Assembly: GCF_003323715.1 (NCBI RefSeq)
Contig: NZ_QOIN01000028.1
Coordinates: forward strand, 62,001 to 126,000
DNA from: Streptomyces diacarni
GTDB taxonomy: Bacteria; Actinomycetota; Actinomycetes; Streptomycetales; Streptomycetaceae
Direction of reading: 5' to 3'
Length of the DNA stretch: 64,000 nt
Shown: positions 25,409 to 34,171 of the stretch, piece by piece
Layout of the letters: every line of letters begins with the position of its first letter
Position numbering within the stretch: position 1 is the first letter of the stretch
Made by a program: the position numbers and the translations under genes
Notes under the pieces: generated by a model
Seen by the model: only the letters and a program-made list of their open reading frames with translations
Told to the model about the DNA's origin: nothing
Database searches by the model: none

Positions 25409-26377
25409 GTGCGAGCCTGGCGCGTCCACACCAACGGCGAACCCCGCGACGTGATGCGGCTGGAGGAGATACCCGACCCGGATCCCGGCGAGGGCCAGTT
25501 GCTGGTACGGGTGCGGGCCGCCAACGTCAACTATCCGGACGCCCTGCTGTGCCGCGGCGAGTACCAGGTCCGTCCCCCCTTGCCGTTCACGCCCGGCGTC
25601 GAGCTGTGCGGCGAGATCGTCGGCGGGCCCCGCGCGGGCGAACGCGTACTCGGGGCGCCCGAGTTGCCCTGCGGCGCCCTCGGTGAGCTGGCCGTCATCG
25701 GCGAGGAGAGCGCCAGGCCCGCGCCCGAGGCGCTGGACGACGCGGAGGCCGCCGCCTTGCACGTCGGCTACCAGACGGGATGGTTCGGTCTGCACCGCCG
25801 TGCCCGCCTGAGCGAGGGCGAGACCCTGCTCGTGCACGCCGCCGCCGGTGGCGTCGGCAGTGCCGCCGTGCAGCTGGGCAAGGCCGCGGGGGCGCGGGTG
25901 GTGGGCGTCGTCGGCGGCGAGGCGAAGGCCGAGGTGGCCCGCGAGCTGGGCTGCGACGTCGTCGTCGACCGGCGCCGCGACGACGTCGTGCGCGCGGTCA
26001 AGGAGGCCACCGGCGGCGCGGGTGCCGACGTGGTCTACGACCCGGTGGGCGGTGACGCCTACGCCGCCTCCGCCAAGTGCGTCGCCTTCGAGGGCCGCAT
26101 CGTGGTCGTCGGCTTCGCGAGCGGTGCCGTGCCCACGCCGGGGCTCAACCACGCGCTGGTCAAGAACTACTCCATCCTGGGTCTCCACTGGGGCCTGTAC
26201 GCGCAGCGGGACCCCGCCGCGGTCGACAGCTGCCACCGGGAGCTGACCGCTCTCGCGGCCGAGGGCCTGATCAAGCCCCTGGTGAGCGAGCGCGTCGCTC
26301 TGGAGGGCGCCGCCGACGCGGTGCAGCGCGTCTTCGACGGCGTCACCACGGGCCGCGTCGTGGTCCTGCCGGGCTGA
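25409..26377 (+). CDS. NADPH:quinone oxidoreductase family protein
   Basis: 322 residues from GTG 25409, with GAGAGGAAAG upstream. Zinc-free MDR protein: ANVNYPDALLCRGEYQ, PFTPGVELCGEI, the cofactor loop HAAAGGVGSAAVQLGKAAGA and YDPVGGDAY. It probably reduces quinones or enoyl substrates with NADPH. It is the last gene of the SDR-ligase-TetR-oxidoreductase run. Confidence 0.92.
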   Translation: MRAWRVHTNGEPRDVMRLEEIPDPDPGEGQLLVRVRAANVNYPDALLCRGEYQVRPPLPFTPGVELCGEIVGGPRAGERVLGAPELPCGALGELAVIGEESARPAPEALDDAEAAALHVGYQTGWFGLHRRARLSEGETLLVHAAAGGVGSAAVQLGKAAGARVVGVVGGEAKAEVARELGCDVVVDRRRDDVVRAVKEATGGAGADVVYDPVGGDAYAASAKCVAFEGRIVVVGFASGAVPTPGLNHALVKNYSILGLHWGLYAQRDPAAVDSCHRELTALAAEGLIKPLVSERVALEGAADAVQRVFDGVTTGRVVVLPG

Positions 26378-26451
26378 CCGCCCGGGCGGCGTCGCGCACG
26401 CCCGCCCACGGGAGCGTCGGCCCCGTGAGCGGGCAGGCGGGATGAGCCGGA

Positions 26452-28107
26452 TCAGCCGACGGCCCGCGCCGCGGCCCTGCCGGCTGTGCGGCCCGAGAAG
26501 AGGCAGCCGCCGAGGAAGGTGCCCTCCAGGGAGCGGTAGCCGTGGACGCCGCCGCCGCCGAAGCCCGCGGCCTCCCCGGCGGCGTAGACGCCGGGGAGGG
26601 GGTCGCCGCTCTCGGTGAGGACACGGGAGGACAGGTCGGTCTCCAGCCCGCCGAGTGTCTTGCGGGTGAGGATGTTCAGCCGGACGGCGATCAGCGGCCC
26701 GGCCGCGGGGTCGAGCAGCCGGTGCGGGGACGCGACGCGGATGAGGCGGTCGCCGAGGTAGCGGCGGGCGCCGTGGACGGCGGTGACCTGCGCGTCCTTG
26801 GCGAAGGGGTTGCGGATCTCACGGTCGCGGGCGGTGATCGTACGGCGCAGCGTGTCGGCGTCGATCAGTCCCTCGCCCGTCAGTTCGTTCATGCGGCGTG
26901 CCAGTGCGGTCACGTCGCTCTCGATGACGAAGTCGGCGCCGTGTTCCATGAACGCGCGCACGGGCCCTGGCGCGCCGTGCCGGGCCCGCCCGAGGACGTC
27001 GCGCACGGACCGCCCGGTCAGGTCGGGGTTCTGCTCGGATCCGGAGAGGGTGAACTCCTTCTCGATGATCTTCTGGCTGAGCACGAACCAGGTGTAGCCG
27101 TGCCCGGTGCGCATGATGTGGTCGAGTGTGCCGAGGGTGTCGAAGCCGGGGAAGAGCGGGACGGGCAGCCTCTCGCCCGTGGCGTCCAGCCACAGCGAGG
27201 AGGGCCCCGGCAGGATGCGGATGCCGTGCAGGGCCCAGATGGGGTTCCAGTTCTCGATGCCCTCGGTGTAGTGCCACATCCGGTCGCGGTTGATGATCCG
27301 CCCGCCCGCCTGTTCGGTGACGCCGAGCATGAGGCCGTCCACGTGCGCCGGCACCCCGGAGAGCATCTTTTCCGGCGGCGTACCCAGCCTCTCGGGCCAG
27401 TTGGCGCGCACCAGTTCGTGGTTGCCGCCGATGCCGCCGGAGGTCACGACGACGGCCTGGGCGCGGAGGGAGAAGGTGTCGGCGGTCTCGCGGCTGCTGG
27501 CGGTGCCGCGCGGCGCGGCGCTGGGCACCAGCACCTCGCCGGTGACGGTGTCGACCGCGCCGCCGGTCCGCTCCAGGCCGGTCACCCGGTGCCGGAAGCG
27601 CAGCTCGACCAGGCCGCGCGCGACACCGGCCCGCACCCGCCGTTCGAACGGTTCGACGAGCCCTGGGCCCGTGCCCCAGGTGATGTGGAAGCGGGGGACC
27701 GAGTTGCCGTGCCCGCCCGCGTCGTAGCCGCCGCGCTCGGCCCAGCCGACGACGGGGAAGATCTTCAGGCCCTGGGAGCGGAGCCAGGCGCGCTTCTCGC
27801 CGGAGGCGAAGTCGACGTAGGCCTCGGCCCAGCGGCGCGGCCAGTGGTCCTCGGGCCGGTCGAACCCCGCGGTGCCGAGCCAGTCCTGCCAGGCGAGCTC
27901 GCGGCTGTCCTTGACGCGCATCCTGCGCTGTTCGGGGGAGTCGACGAAGAAGAGGCCGCCGAAGGACCAGTGCGCCTGGCCGCCGAGCGCCTGTTCGGGT
28001 TCCTGGTCGAGCAGGATGACGCGGCGTCCCGCCTCGGCGAGTTCGGCGGTCGCGGCGAGCCCCGCGAGCCCGGCTCCGATCACGATCACATCGGCGTCGT
28101 ACGCCAT
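26452..28107 (-). CDS. FAD-binding dehydrogenase (fumarate reductase / 3-ketosteroid dehydrogenase-like)
   Basis: 551 residues from ATG 28107; the frame extends 11 codons further without a ribosome site. N-terminal dinucleotide-binding motif VIVIGAGLAGLAATAELAEAG ending in the ribose-binding Asp/Glu (LLDQE) and the C-terminal FAD segment GVYAAGEAAGFGGGGVHGYRS. GGIGGNHELVRANWPERLG is typical of this flavoprotein group, often annotated simply as FAD-binding dehydrogenase. The substrate is unknown; the setting among acyl-CoA genes hints at lipid or steroid breakdown. It lacks the membrane and haem partners of succinate dehydrogenase. Confidence 0.88.
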   Translation of the reverse strand: MAYDADVIVIGAGLAGLAATAELAEAGRRVILLDQEPEQALGGQAHWSFGGLFFVDSPEQRRMRVKDSRELAWQDWLGTAGFDRPEDHWPRRWAEAYVDFASGEKRAWLRSQGLKIFPVVGWAERGGYDAGGHGNSVPRFHITWGTGPGLVEPFERRVRAGVARGLVELRFRHRVTGLERTGGAVDTVTGEVLVPSAAPRGTASSRETADTFSLRAQAVVVTSGGIGGNHELVRANWPERLGTPPEKMLSGVPAHVDGLMLGVTEQAGGRIINRDRMWHYTEGIENWNPIWALHGIRILPGPSSLWLDATGERLPVPLFPGFDTLGTLDHIMRTGHGYTWFVLSQKIIEKEFTLSGSEQNPDLTGRSVRDVLGRARHGAPGPVRAFMEHGADFVIESDVTALARRMNELTGEGLIDADTLRRTITARDREIRNPFAKDAQVTAVHGARRYLGDRLIRVASPHRLLDPAAGPLIAVRLNILTRKTLGGLETDLSSRVLTESGDPLPGVYAAGEAAGFGGGGVHGYRSLEGTFLGGCLFSGRTAGRAAARAVG

Positions 28108-28226
28108 GCTCCCACCTCTTTGTCGACGCGTGTCCCGCACTGGTGACCGGAGAGTAACCTCCGGGTCCGCCCGCGCACACCCCTCCTGCCCCGCGCGGTA
28201 CGGGGGGGCGGTGCTTGGATGGGCGT

Positions 28227-28751
28227 ATGACGGAGCGGGCGCGCGCGGCGGACGAGCTGCTGGACATCGTGGACGAACGAGACCGGGTCGTCGGGCAGCG
28301 GCCGCGCGGTGAGGTCTACGCCGAGCGGTTGCGGCACCGCAGCACCTCCATCCGGGTGCGCGACGCGCACGGCCGGCTCTTCGTGCACCGCCGCACCCCC
28401 ACCAAACTGATCTTCCCGGGGATGTACGACGTGGTGGTGGGCGGCGTCGTCGGCGCGGGCGAGGACTACGACACGGCTGCGCTGCGCGAGGCGGAGGAGG
28501 AGCTGGGCGTCGAGGGGCTGCCGATGCCCGAGCGGCGCACCACGTTCCTGTTCGAGACGCCCGAGCACTCCTGGTTCCTCGCGGTCTACGAGGTCGTGTG
28601 CACGCTGCCCGTCCGGCCGCAGGCGGAAGAGGTCGCGTGGTGGGACTTCCTCGCGGAGGAGGAGCTGGAGCGGCGGCTTGCGGGGTGGGAGCGGGACGGT
28701 CTGGTCGTGCCCGACGGGCTGGAGTGCCATCGCCGGCTCTCGGCGCTCTGA
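28227..28751 (+). CDS. Nudix hydrolase
   Basis: 174 residues from ATG 28227. The Nudix box is complete: GVVGAGEDYDTAALREAEEELGV fits G-x5-E-x7-REUxEExGU (about residues 79-100, split GVVGAGE / REAEEELGV). The N-terminal DELLDIVDERDRVVGQRPRGEV is typical of the YfcD/isopentenyl-diphosphate-isomerase-like branch. No ribosome site is visible and the gene may be leaderless. Confidence 0.9.
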   Translation: MTERARAADELLDIVDERDRVVGQRPRGEVYAERLRHRSTSIRVRDAHGRLFVHRRTPTKLIFPGMYDVVVGGVVGAGEDYDTAALREAEEELGVEGLPMPERRTTFLFETPEHSWFLAVYEVVCTLPVRPQAEEVAWWDFLAEEELERRLAGWERDGLVVPDGLECHRRLSAL

Positions 28752-28835
28752 GGCGAGCCAGGCAGGATCCGCGCGCAAGGCGCGGGCAGGTGTCCCGGCG
28801 CGAGATTGCCGCAGGTCACCGCGTACGGTTGAGCC

Positions 28836-29234
28836 ATGCGCGACCGGTTTTCGGCGTCCGTCAGGCTGTGGTTCGCCCCCCAGCGGCTCAGGGAGGAGGG
28901 CACCACGCCCGACTACCGCTTCTCGCTCGCCAACGAGCGCACCTTCCTCGCCTGGATCCGCACTTCGCTGGCCCTGGTCGCGGGCGGGATCGCGGTGGAC
29001 CAGTTCCTGACGGGGCTGCGGTGGGGCGTGCGCACGACGGTGGCGATCGTGCTGCTGGCGGGCGCGGTGCTGTGCGCCTTCCGCGCCGTGAACCACTGGG
29101 TGCGCTGCGAGCGCGCCATGCGGCGCGGTGAGGACCTGCCCGCCTCCCGCTTCCCCGTGCTGCTCGCGGCGGCCACGGCCGCGGCGGCGGTGCTGGTGAT
29201 CGCCGTCGTCGTGCTGGGGCTGGGGGGCCGGTGA
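28836..29234 (+). CDS. YidH-type DUF202 membrane protein
   Basis: 132 residues. DYRFSLANERTFLAWIRTSLALVAGGIAVDQF is the DUF202 signature (NERTFLAWIRT), followed by two more membrane helices (VRTTVAIVLLAGAVLCAF and FPVLLAAATAAAAVLVIAVVV). Function is unknown. The stop overlaps the next gene as GTGA, and that gene is a second DUF202 protein, so the two may form a complex. Confidence 0.88.
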   Translation: MRDRFSASVRLWFAPQRLREEGTTPDYRFSLANERTFLAWIRTSLALVAGGIAVDQFLTGLRWGVRTTVAIVLLAGAVLCAFRAVNHWVRCERAMRRGEDLPASRFPVLLAAATAAAAVLVIAVVVLGLGGR

Positions 29235-29575
29235 CGCCCACGCCCGGCGGGGTGCCCGCGGACGAGCGCGACGAGCCGGCGCCGCGTGACCCCGGCGCAC
29301 AACCCGAGCGCACCTGGTTCGCCTGGCGCCGTACGACGCTCACGTTCGCCGTCTCCGTCGCGCTGGCGGCCCGGGTGGCCGCCGAGCAGCGGACGGGTAC
29401 CGCCGTGGCGGCGGCCGCTGTCGGGGTACTCGCCTGGCTCGGCCTGCTGCTGACGGCACACCGCAGGATCGGCGCGCTCTCCGGTGCCCGCCCGTCCCCC
29501 ATGGGCGCCGTCCAGGTCGTGGGGACACTGGTCTGTGTGCTGGTGCTGGTCGTGGTGGGAGGAGTGCTGCTGTGA
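29231..29575 (+). CDS. DUF202 membrane protein, second copy
   Basis: 114 residues from GTG 29231 (GTGACG overlaps the previous stop). After a charged N-terminus, PERTWFAWRRTTLTFAVSVALAAR is the DUF202 motif, with two further helices (AVAAAAVGVLAWLGLLLTAH and VQVVGTLVCVLVLVVVGGVLL). It overlaps the gluconokinase gene by four bases. Confidence 0.85.
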   Translation: MTPTPGGVPADERDEPAPRDPGAQPERTWFAWRRTTLTFAVSVALAARVAAEQRTGTAVAAAAVGVLAWLGLLLTAHRRIGALSGARPSPMGAVQVVGTLVCVLVLVVVGGVLL

Positions 29576-30099
29576 ACCGTGGAGTGAACCCGTGCGAGCC
29601 GCTCGTCGTGGTGATGGGCGTGTCAGGGTCCGGCAAGAGCACCGTGGGGGAGTGGCTGGCGGACGCGCTCGGCGTGCCGTTCGCCGACGCGGACGCCTTC
29701 CACCCCCGCCACAACATCGAGAAGATGTCCGCCGGCGTTCCGCTGGACGACGCCGACCGGGCTCCGTGGCTGGACGCGATGGCCGGCTGGCTCGCCCGGC
29801 ACGGCGAGGGCGGGGCCGTGCTGGTGTGCTCCGCACTCAAGCACCGCTACCGCGACCGGCTGCGGCAGGCCTCCGCGCGGCTCTTCTTCCTCCACATGGA
29901 GGGTCCCTTCGAGTTGATCGCCGAGCGGGTGGCTCGGCGCGAGGGCCACTTCATGCCGCCGAGCCTGCTGCGCTCCCAGTTCGAGGCGCTGGAGCCGCTG
30001 GGGGACGACGAGCGGGGCGCGGCGGTCTCGGTGGCGGGTACGCCGGAGGAGACCAGGGCCGAGGCGCTGGCGGAGCTGGAGCGCGCCGGGGTCTGCTGA
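29572..30099 (+). CDS. gntK: Gluconokinase
   Basis: 175 residues. Phosphorylates D-gluconate to 6-phosphogluconate. P-loop VVMGVSGSGKSTVG (14-27), acceptor-site DADAFHPRHNIEKMSAGVPLDD DADR-type segment (FHPRHNIEKMSAG-PL-DDADR-PWL), CSALKHRYRDRLR and HFMPPSLLRSQFEALEPL. All are diagnostic of the GntK family. GTG 29572 overlaps the DUF202 stop, so it is co-translated with the two membrane proteins. No gluconate permease or GntR regulator adjoins it here. Confidence 0.94.
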   Translation: MNRGVNPCEPLVVVMGVSGSGKSTVGEWLADALGVPFADADAFHPRHNIEKMSAGVPLDDADRAPWLDAMAGWLARHGEGGAVLVCSALKHRYRDRLRQASARLFFLHMEGPFELIAERVARREGHFMPPSLLRSQFEALEPLGDDERGAAVSVAGTPEETRAEALAELERAGVC

Positions 30100-30164
30100 G
30101 GCGCGGGTCTCCGGCGCGCCCTGCGGGGTTCCGCGGCGCCGCCCCTCGTTTCCCCTCAGCCTCA

Positions 30165-30218
30165 CCCGCCACCTCCGTCTCACCCATCCCCTCTGTCCCT
30201 CCCATCCCCTCTGTCTCT
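30165..30218. repeat. 18-bp tandem repeat, about three copies
   Basis: CCCATCCCCTCTGTCCCT (30183-30200) and CCCATCCCCTCTGTCTCT (30201-30218) are adjacent with one difference; 30165-30182 is a third copy matching at 13 of 18. It lies in the 213-base gap between gntK and the small membrane protein gene. Confidence 0.85.
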
Positions 30219-30312
30219 TTCGTCCCGTTCGTGTGCGGAACGGTGTGCGTTACACCGCTTTCCGCCCGAAGTCCGATGACAGGCACACGGGTGGCGCTCT
30301 AGCCTTCGTGCC

Positions 30313-30462
30313 ATGCCCATGGGTGACAACGAGCCGCTGTTCGTACGCGACGAGCGTTCCAGGAACGGCTACGTCCTCAACCACCGCAACCCCTCGGGGC
30401 TCGCCCTGATCGTGGTGCTCACGGTCGGCGTGCTGATCCTGGCCGTGGTCGCGCTCGGCTGA
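30313..30462 (+). CDS. Small single-pass membrane protein (49 residues)
   Basis: ATG 30313 to TGA 30460-30462. The protein has a polar N-terminus (MPMGDNEPLFVRDERSRNGY, then VLNHRNPSG) and one C-terminal membrane helix (LALIVVLTVGVLILAVVALG). An internal ATG at 30319 is an alternative start. Third positions are almost all G/C and the layout charged head / hydrophobic tail is coherent. I do not recognise a family. The array at 30165 lies in its upstream region. Confidence 0.6.
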   Translation: MPMGDNEPLFVRDERSRNGYVLNHRNPSGLALIVVLTVGVLILAVVALG

Positions 30463-30577
30463 CGGCGGCCGCCGCCGGCGCCCCTGTGTGACGCGGCCGC
30501 GCCGCGGCGAAGAATTTCGGGACACCGGGGACGTATGGGGCGGCAGGCCGGTGCTCCGCGCCGTCCCCTCTGGACGC

Positions 30578-30597
30578 CATACCGACTAGTCGGCATG
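30578..30597. promoter_or_regulatory. Palindromic TetR-type operator of the APH/acyl-CoA dehydrogenase pair
   Basis: CATACCGACTAGTCGGCATG has a perfect 12-bp core CCGACTAGTCGG (30582-30593) and sits 15 bases before ATG 30612, directly upstream of the GGAGG ribosome site. Its half-site is shared with 21983-22002. A repressor bound here would block the promoter or early elongation. Confidence 0.7.
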
Positions 30598-30611
30598 ATC
30601 GGAGGCGACCG

Positions 30612-31652
30612 ATGCCGAAGGAGCGCACGATGAGCGAACAGAACCCGCCCGGCCTCGATCTGGCGCGGCTGGCCGCGCACCTGGAGCGGGAGCGGCCCGG
30701 CCTCGTACGGGGCCCGCTGAGCGCCGAGGTGGTCCAGGGCGGTCGCTCGAACCTGACGTACCGGGTCACCGACGGGGTCGGCCGCTGGATCGTGCGCCGC
30801 CCCCCGCTCGGCCACGTCCTGGCCACGGCACACGACATGGCCCGCGAACACCGCGTCATCAGCGCGCTGCGCGACACCCCCGTACCCGTGCCGGGGACCG
30901 TGCTGCTGTGCGAGGACCCGGACGTGCTCGGGGCGCCCTTCTACGTCATGGAGCACGTCGAGGGCACCCCCTACCGCACGGCCGGGCAGCTCGCCCCGCT
31001 CGGCCCCGAGCGCACCCGCGAGGTCGTCCTCGCCCTGCCCGAGACGCTGGTGGCCCTGCACTCCGTGGACCCCGAAGCGGTCGGGCTCGGCGACTTCGGG
31101 CGCCCCGAGGGGTTCTTGGAGCGGCAGCTGCGCAGGTGGGGCAAGCAGCTGGAGGCGTCCCGCAGCCGGGAGCTGGCGGGCATGGACGAGCTGCGCGGCG
31201 CGCTGGGCGAGGCGCAGCCCGTCTCACCCGCGCCCACGGTCGTGCACGGCGACTTCCGCCTCGACAACGTGCTGGTGGACGCCGGCGACCAGGTGGCCGC
31301 GGTGCTCGACTGGGAGATGTCCACCCTCGGCGACCCGCTGACCGACCTGGGCCTGCTGGCCATGTACAGCGAGCGCCAGGACGTCCCCGACTCGCCCGTC
31401 AGCACGACCGGCACCGCGCCGGGGCACCCCTCGGCCGCCGAGCTGATCGAGCGCTATGCCCGGCTCTCGGGACGGGATGTGACCCGCGTCAACTGGTACA
31501 CGGCGTTCGCCTACTTCAAGCTCGCCGTGATCCTGGAGGGCATCCACTACCGCTTCACGCTCGGCCAGACCGTCGGCGCCGGCTTCGACCGGATCGGGGA
31601 ACTCGTCCCGGTCTTCATCGACAACGGACTCACCACACTGCGGAAGGGCTGA
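30612..31652 (+). CDS. Aminoglycoside-phosphotransferase-like kinase (ACAD10/11-type partner)
   Basis: 346 residues from ATG 30612 behind GGAGG (30601-30605). APH fold: VVQGGRSNLTYRVTDG (nucleotide loop), IVRRPPLGH (Lys/Arg strand), catalytic HGDFRLDNVL and metal-binding LDWEMSTLGDPLTDLG. This subfamily is encoded beside, or fused to, acyl-CoA dehydrogenases (as in mammalian ACAD10/11), where it is thought to phosphorylate hydroxyacyl-CoA. The next gene, nine bases on, is such a dehydrogenase, supporting that reading over antibiotic resistance. Confidence 0.92.
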   Translation: MPKERTMSEQNPPGLDLARLAAHLERERPGLVRGPLSAEVVQGGRSNLTYRVTDGVGRWIVRRPPLGHVLATAHDMAREHRVISALRDTPVPVPGTVLLCEDPDVLGAPFYVMEHVEGTPYRTAGQLAPLGPERTREVVLALPETLVALHSVDPEAVGLGDFGRPEGFLERQLRRWGKQLEASRSRELAGMDELRGALGEAQPVSPAPTVVHGDFRLDNVLVDAGDQVAAVLDWEMSTLGDPLTDLGLLAMYSERQDVPDSPVSTTGTAPGHPSAAELIERYARLSGRDVTRVNWYTAFAYFKLAVILEGIHYRFTLGQTVGAGFDRIGELVPVFIDNGLTTLRKG

Positions 31653-31660
31653 GCAGGCGC

Positions 31661-32950
<1,290 letters not shown>

Positions 32951-32957
32951 CGGGCCC

Positions 32958-32982
32958 GGCCCGGCCCCTCGGGGGCCGGGCC
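32958..32982. terminator. Hairpin terminator behind the acyl-CoA dehydrogenase gene
   Basis: GGCCCGGCCCC (32958-32968) and GGGGCCGGGCC (32972-32982) form a perfect 11-bp stem with a TCG loop, eight bases past the stop. The rest of the gap to 33172 holds a second, looser inverted repeat (GTGAGCG 33036-33042 with CGCTCAC 33076-33082). Confidence 0.75.
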
Positions 32983-33172
32983 GCAAGGGCTGCCTCCGGT
33001 CGGGGGAACGCCGCGTCGCCTCAACTCCCCTGCGAGTGAGCGGAGTCGACCGTATCGAACGAAGTCGACCGATGTCGCTCACCGAGGACCGGCGACTGCC
33101 CGGGCTGCGAACTCCGGTGATCACACGCTGACTTGACGTGATCGCCTGCGTCGGGTTGGGTGATCGGCGACC

Positions 33173-34102
33173 ATGACTCCTCCACCACCGCCGCTCACTT
33201 TCCGACGTTCCCCGGACGGCAGGCGGCCCGACCCCGCACTGGACGACGCCCCGTTACGCACGGCCCGCGACGCCTTCGTCCAGGGCCACTGGGCCGAGGC
33301 CAGGACCCTCCTGCAGGAGACCGGCCACGACTGGGACCTGCGCGGCCACCGCGTCATCTGCCTGGCCCGGACACCCGCGGGCGAGGCGTGGACCCGCGAG
33401 TGGCAGCTGGCCGAGCCCGACAGCCAGGACGCCGCCCTGCTCCTCGCTTGCGCCATGGCGACGCGCGCCGCCGGGGGCAGGGGCGACGCCAACGCCGCCC
33501 GCGTGGCCCTCGACGCCGCCGCCCGCGCGGCCCCCCACGACCCCACCCCCTGGCTCGCGCTACTCCTGCTGTTCCGCGAGACCGCCACCCCGCCCGACTG
33601 CCGCCACCCCTTCGGCGAGCTGCACGCGCGCCACCCCGAGCACCACCACGGGCACCATCTGATGGCCGCCGCGCTGGCCGAGGAGGGCCGCGGCGTCTAC
33701 GACTTCGCCGCCCAGGCCGCCGAACGCGCCCCCGCCGACTCGCCGCTCGCCCTGCTGCCCGTCACCGCCCACGCCCAGCGCTTCCGCGTCCTGGCCGCCC
33801 GGGGCGAGGTCCCGCCCGATCCGACCGCGGCAGGGCACTGGCACGGACGCCATCCGCGGCGCATCGTCGAGACCGCCTTCAACTGGTGGCTGGAGTGGGG
33901 CGCCGAGGACCGCAACCCGCGCCGCCTCATCGACCTCAACCACCTGGCTTACGCCAAGTTCCACGAGGGGAGGATGGCCGAGGCGGCCGCCCTCTTCCAG
34001 CGGATCGGTCCCCATCCGACGCGCGAACCGTGGGCGTTCTCGGGCCGCGAGCCCCACAAGGCGTTCCGCGCCGCGCACCGGACGGCCCTGGGAGCCGCCT
34101 GA
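33173..34102 (+). CDS. TPR-like helical protein of unknown function
   Basis: 309 residues. Pairs of helices of TPR/Sel1-like spacing are visible: APLRTARDAFVQGHWAEARTLL, AALLLACAMATRAAGG, NAARVALDAAARAAPHDPTPW and NHLAYAKFHEGRMAEAAALF. Trp-rich segments (FNWWLEWGAEDRNPRRLID) are distinctive. No catalytic motif is evident. It precedes an APC permease by 69 bases, but whether they share a transcript is unclear. Confidence 0.75.
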   Translation: MTPPPPPLTFRRSPDGRRPDPALDDAPLRTARDAFVQGHWAEARTLLQETGHDWDLRGHRVICLARTPAGEAWTREWQLAEPDSQDAALLLACAMATRAAGGRGDANAARVALDAAARAAPHDPTPWLALLLLFRETATPPDCRHPFGELHARHPEHHHGHHLMAAALAEEGRGVYDFAAQAAERAPADSPLALLPVTAHAQRFRVLAARGEVPPDPTAAGHWHGRHPRRIVETAFNWWLEWGAEDRNPRRLIDLNHLAYAKFHEGRMAEAAALFQRIGPHPTREPWAFSGREPHKAFRAAHRTALGAA

Positions 34103-34171
34103 GCGGACCGCACCACCCCCGCACGCACCCCCCACCCGAGCACCACAGGACGTCCCGGAAGGAATCCCGCC

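Noticed and set aside
26542..28146. Plus-strand open frame of about 530 codons opposite the FAD dehydrogenase
   Set aside because: Same shadow pattern; the minus-strand protein has intact FAD motifs at both ends.
30612..31652. Aminoglycoside resistance gene
   Set aside because: The APH fold is present, but coupling to an acyl-CoA dehydrogenase and the ACAD10/11-like sequence point to acyl-CoA metabolism.
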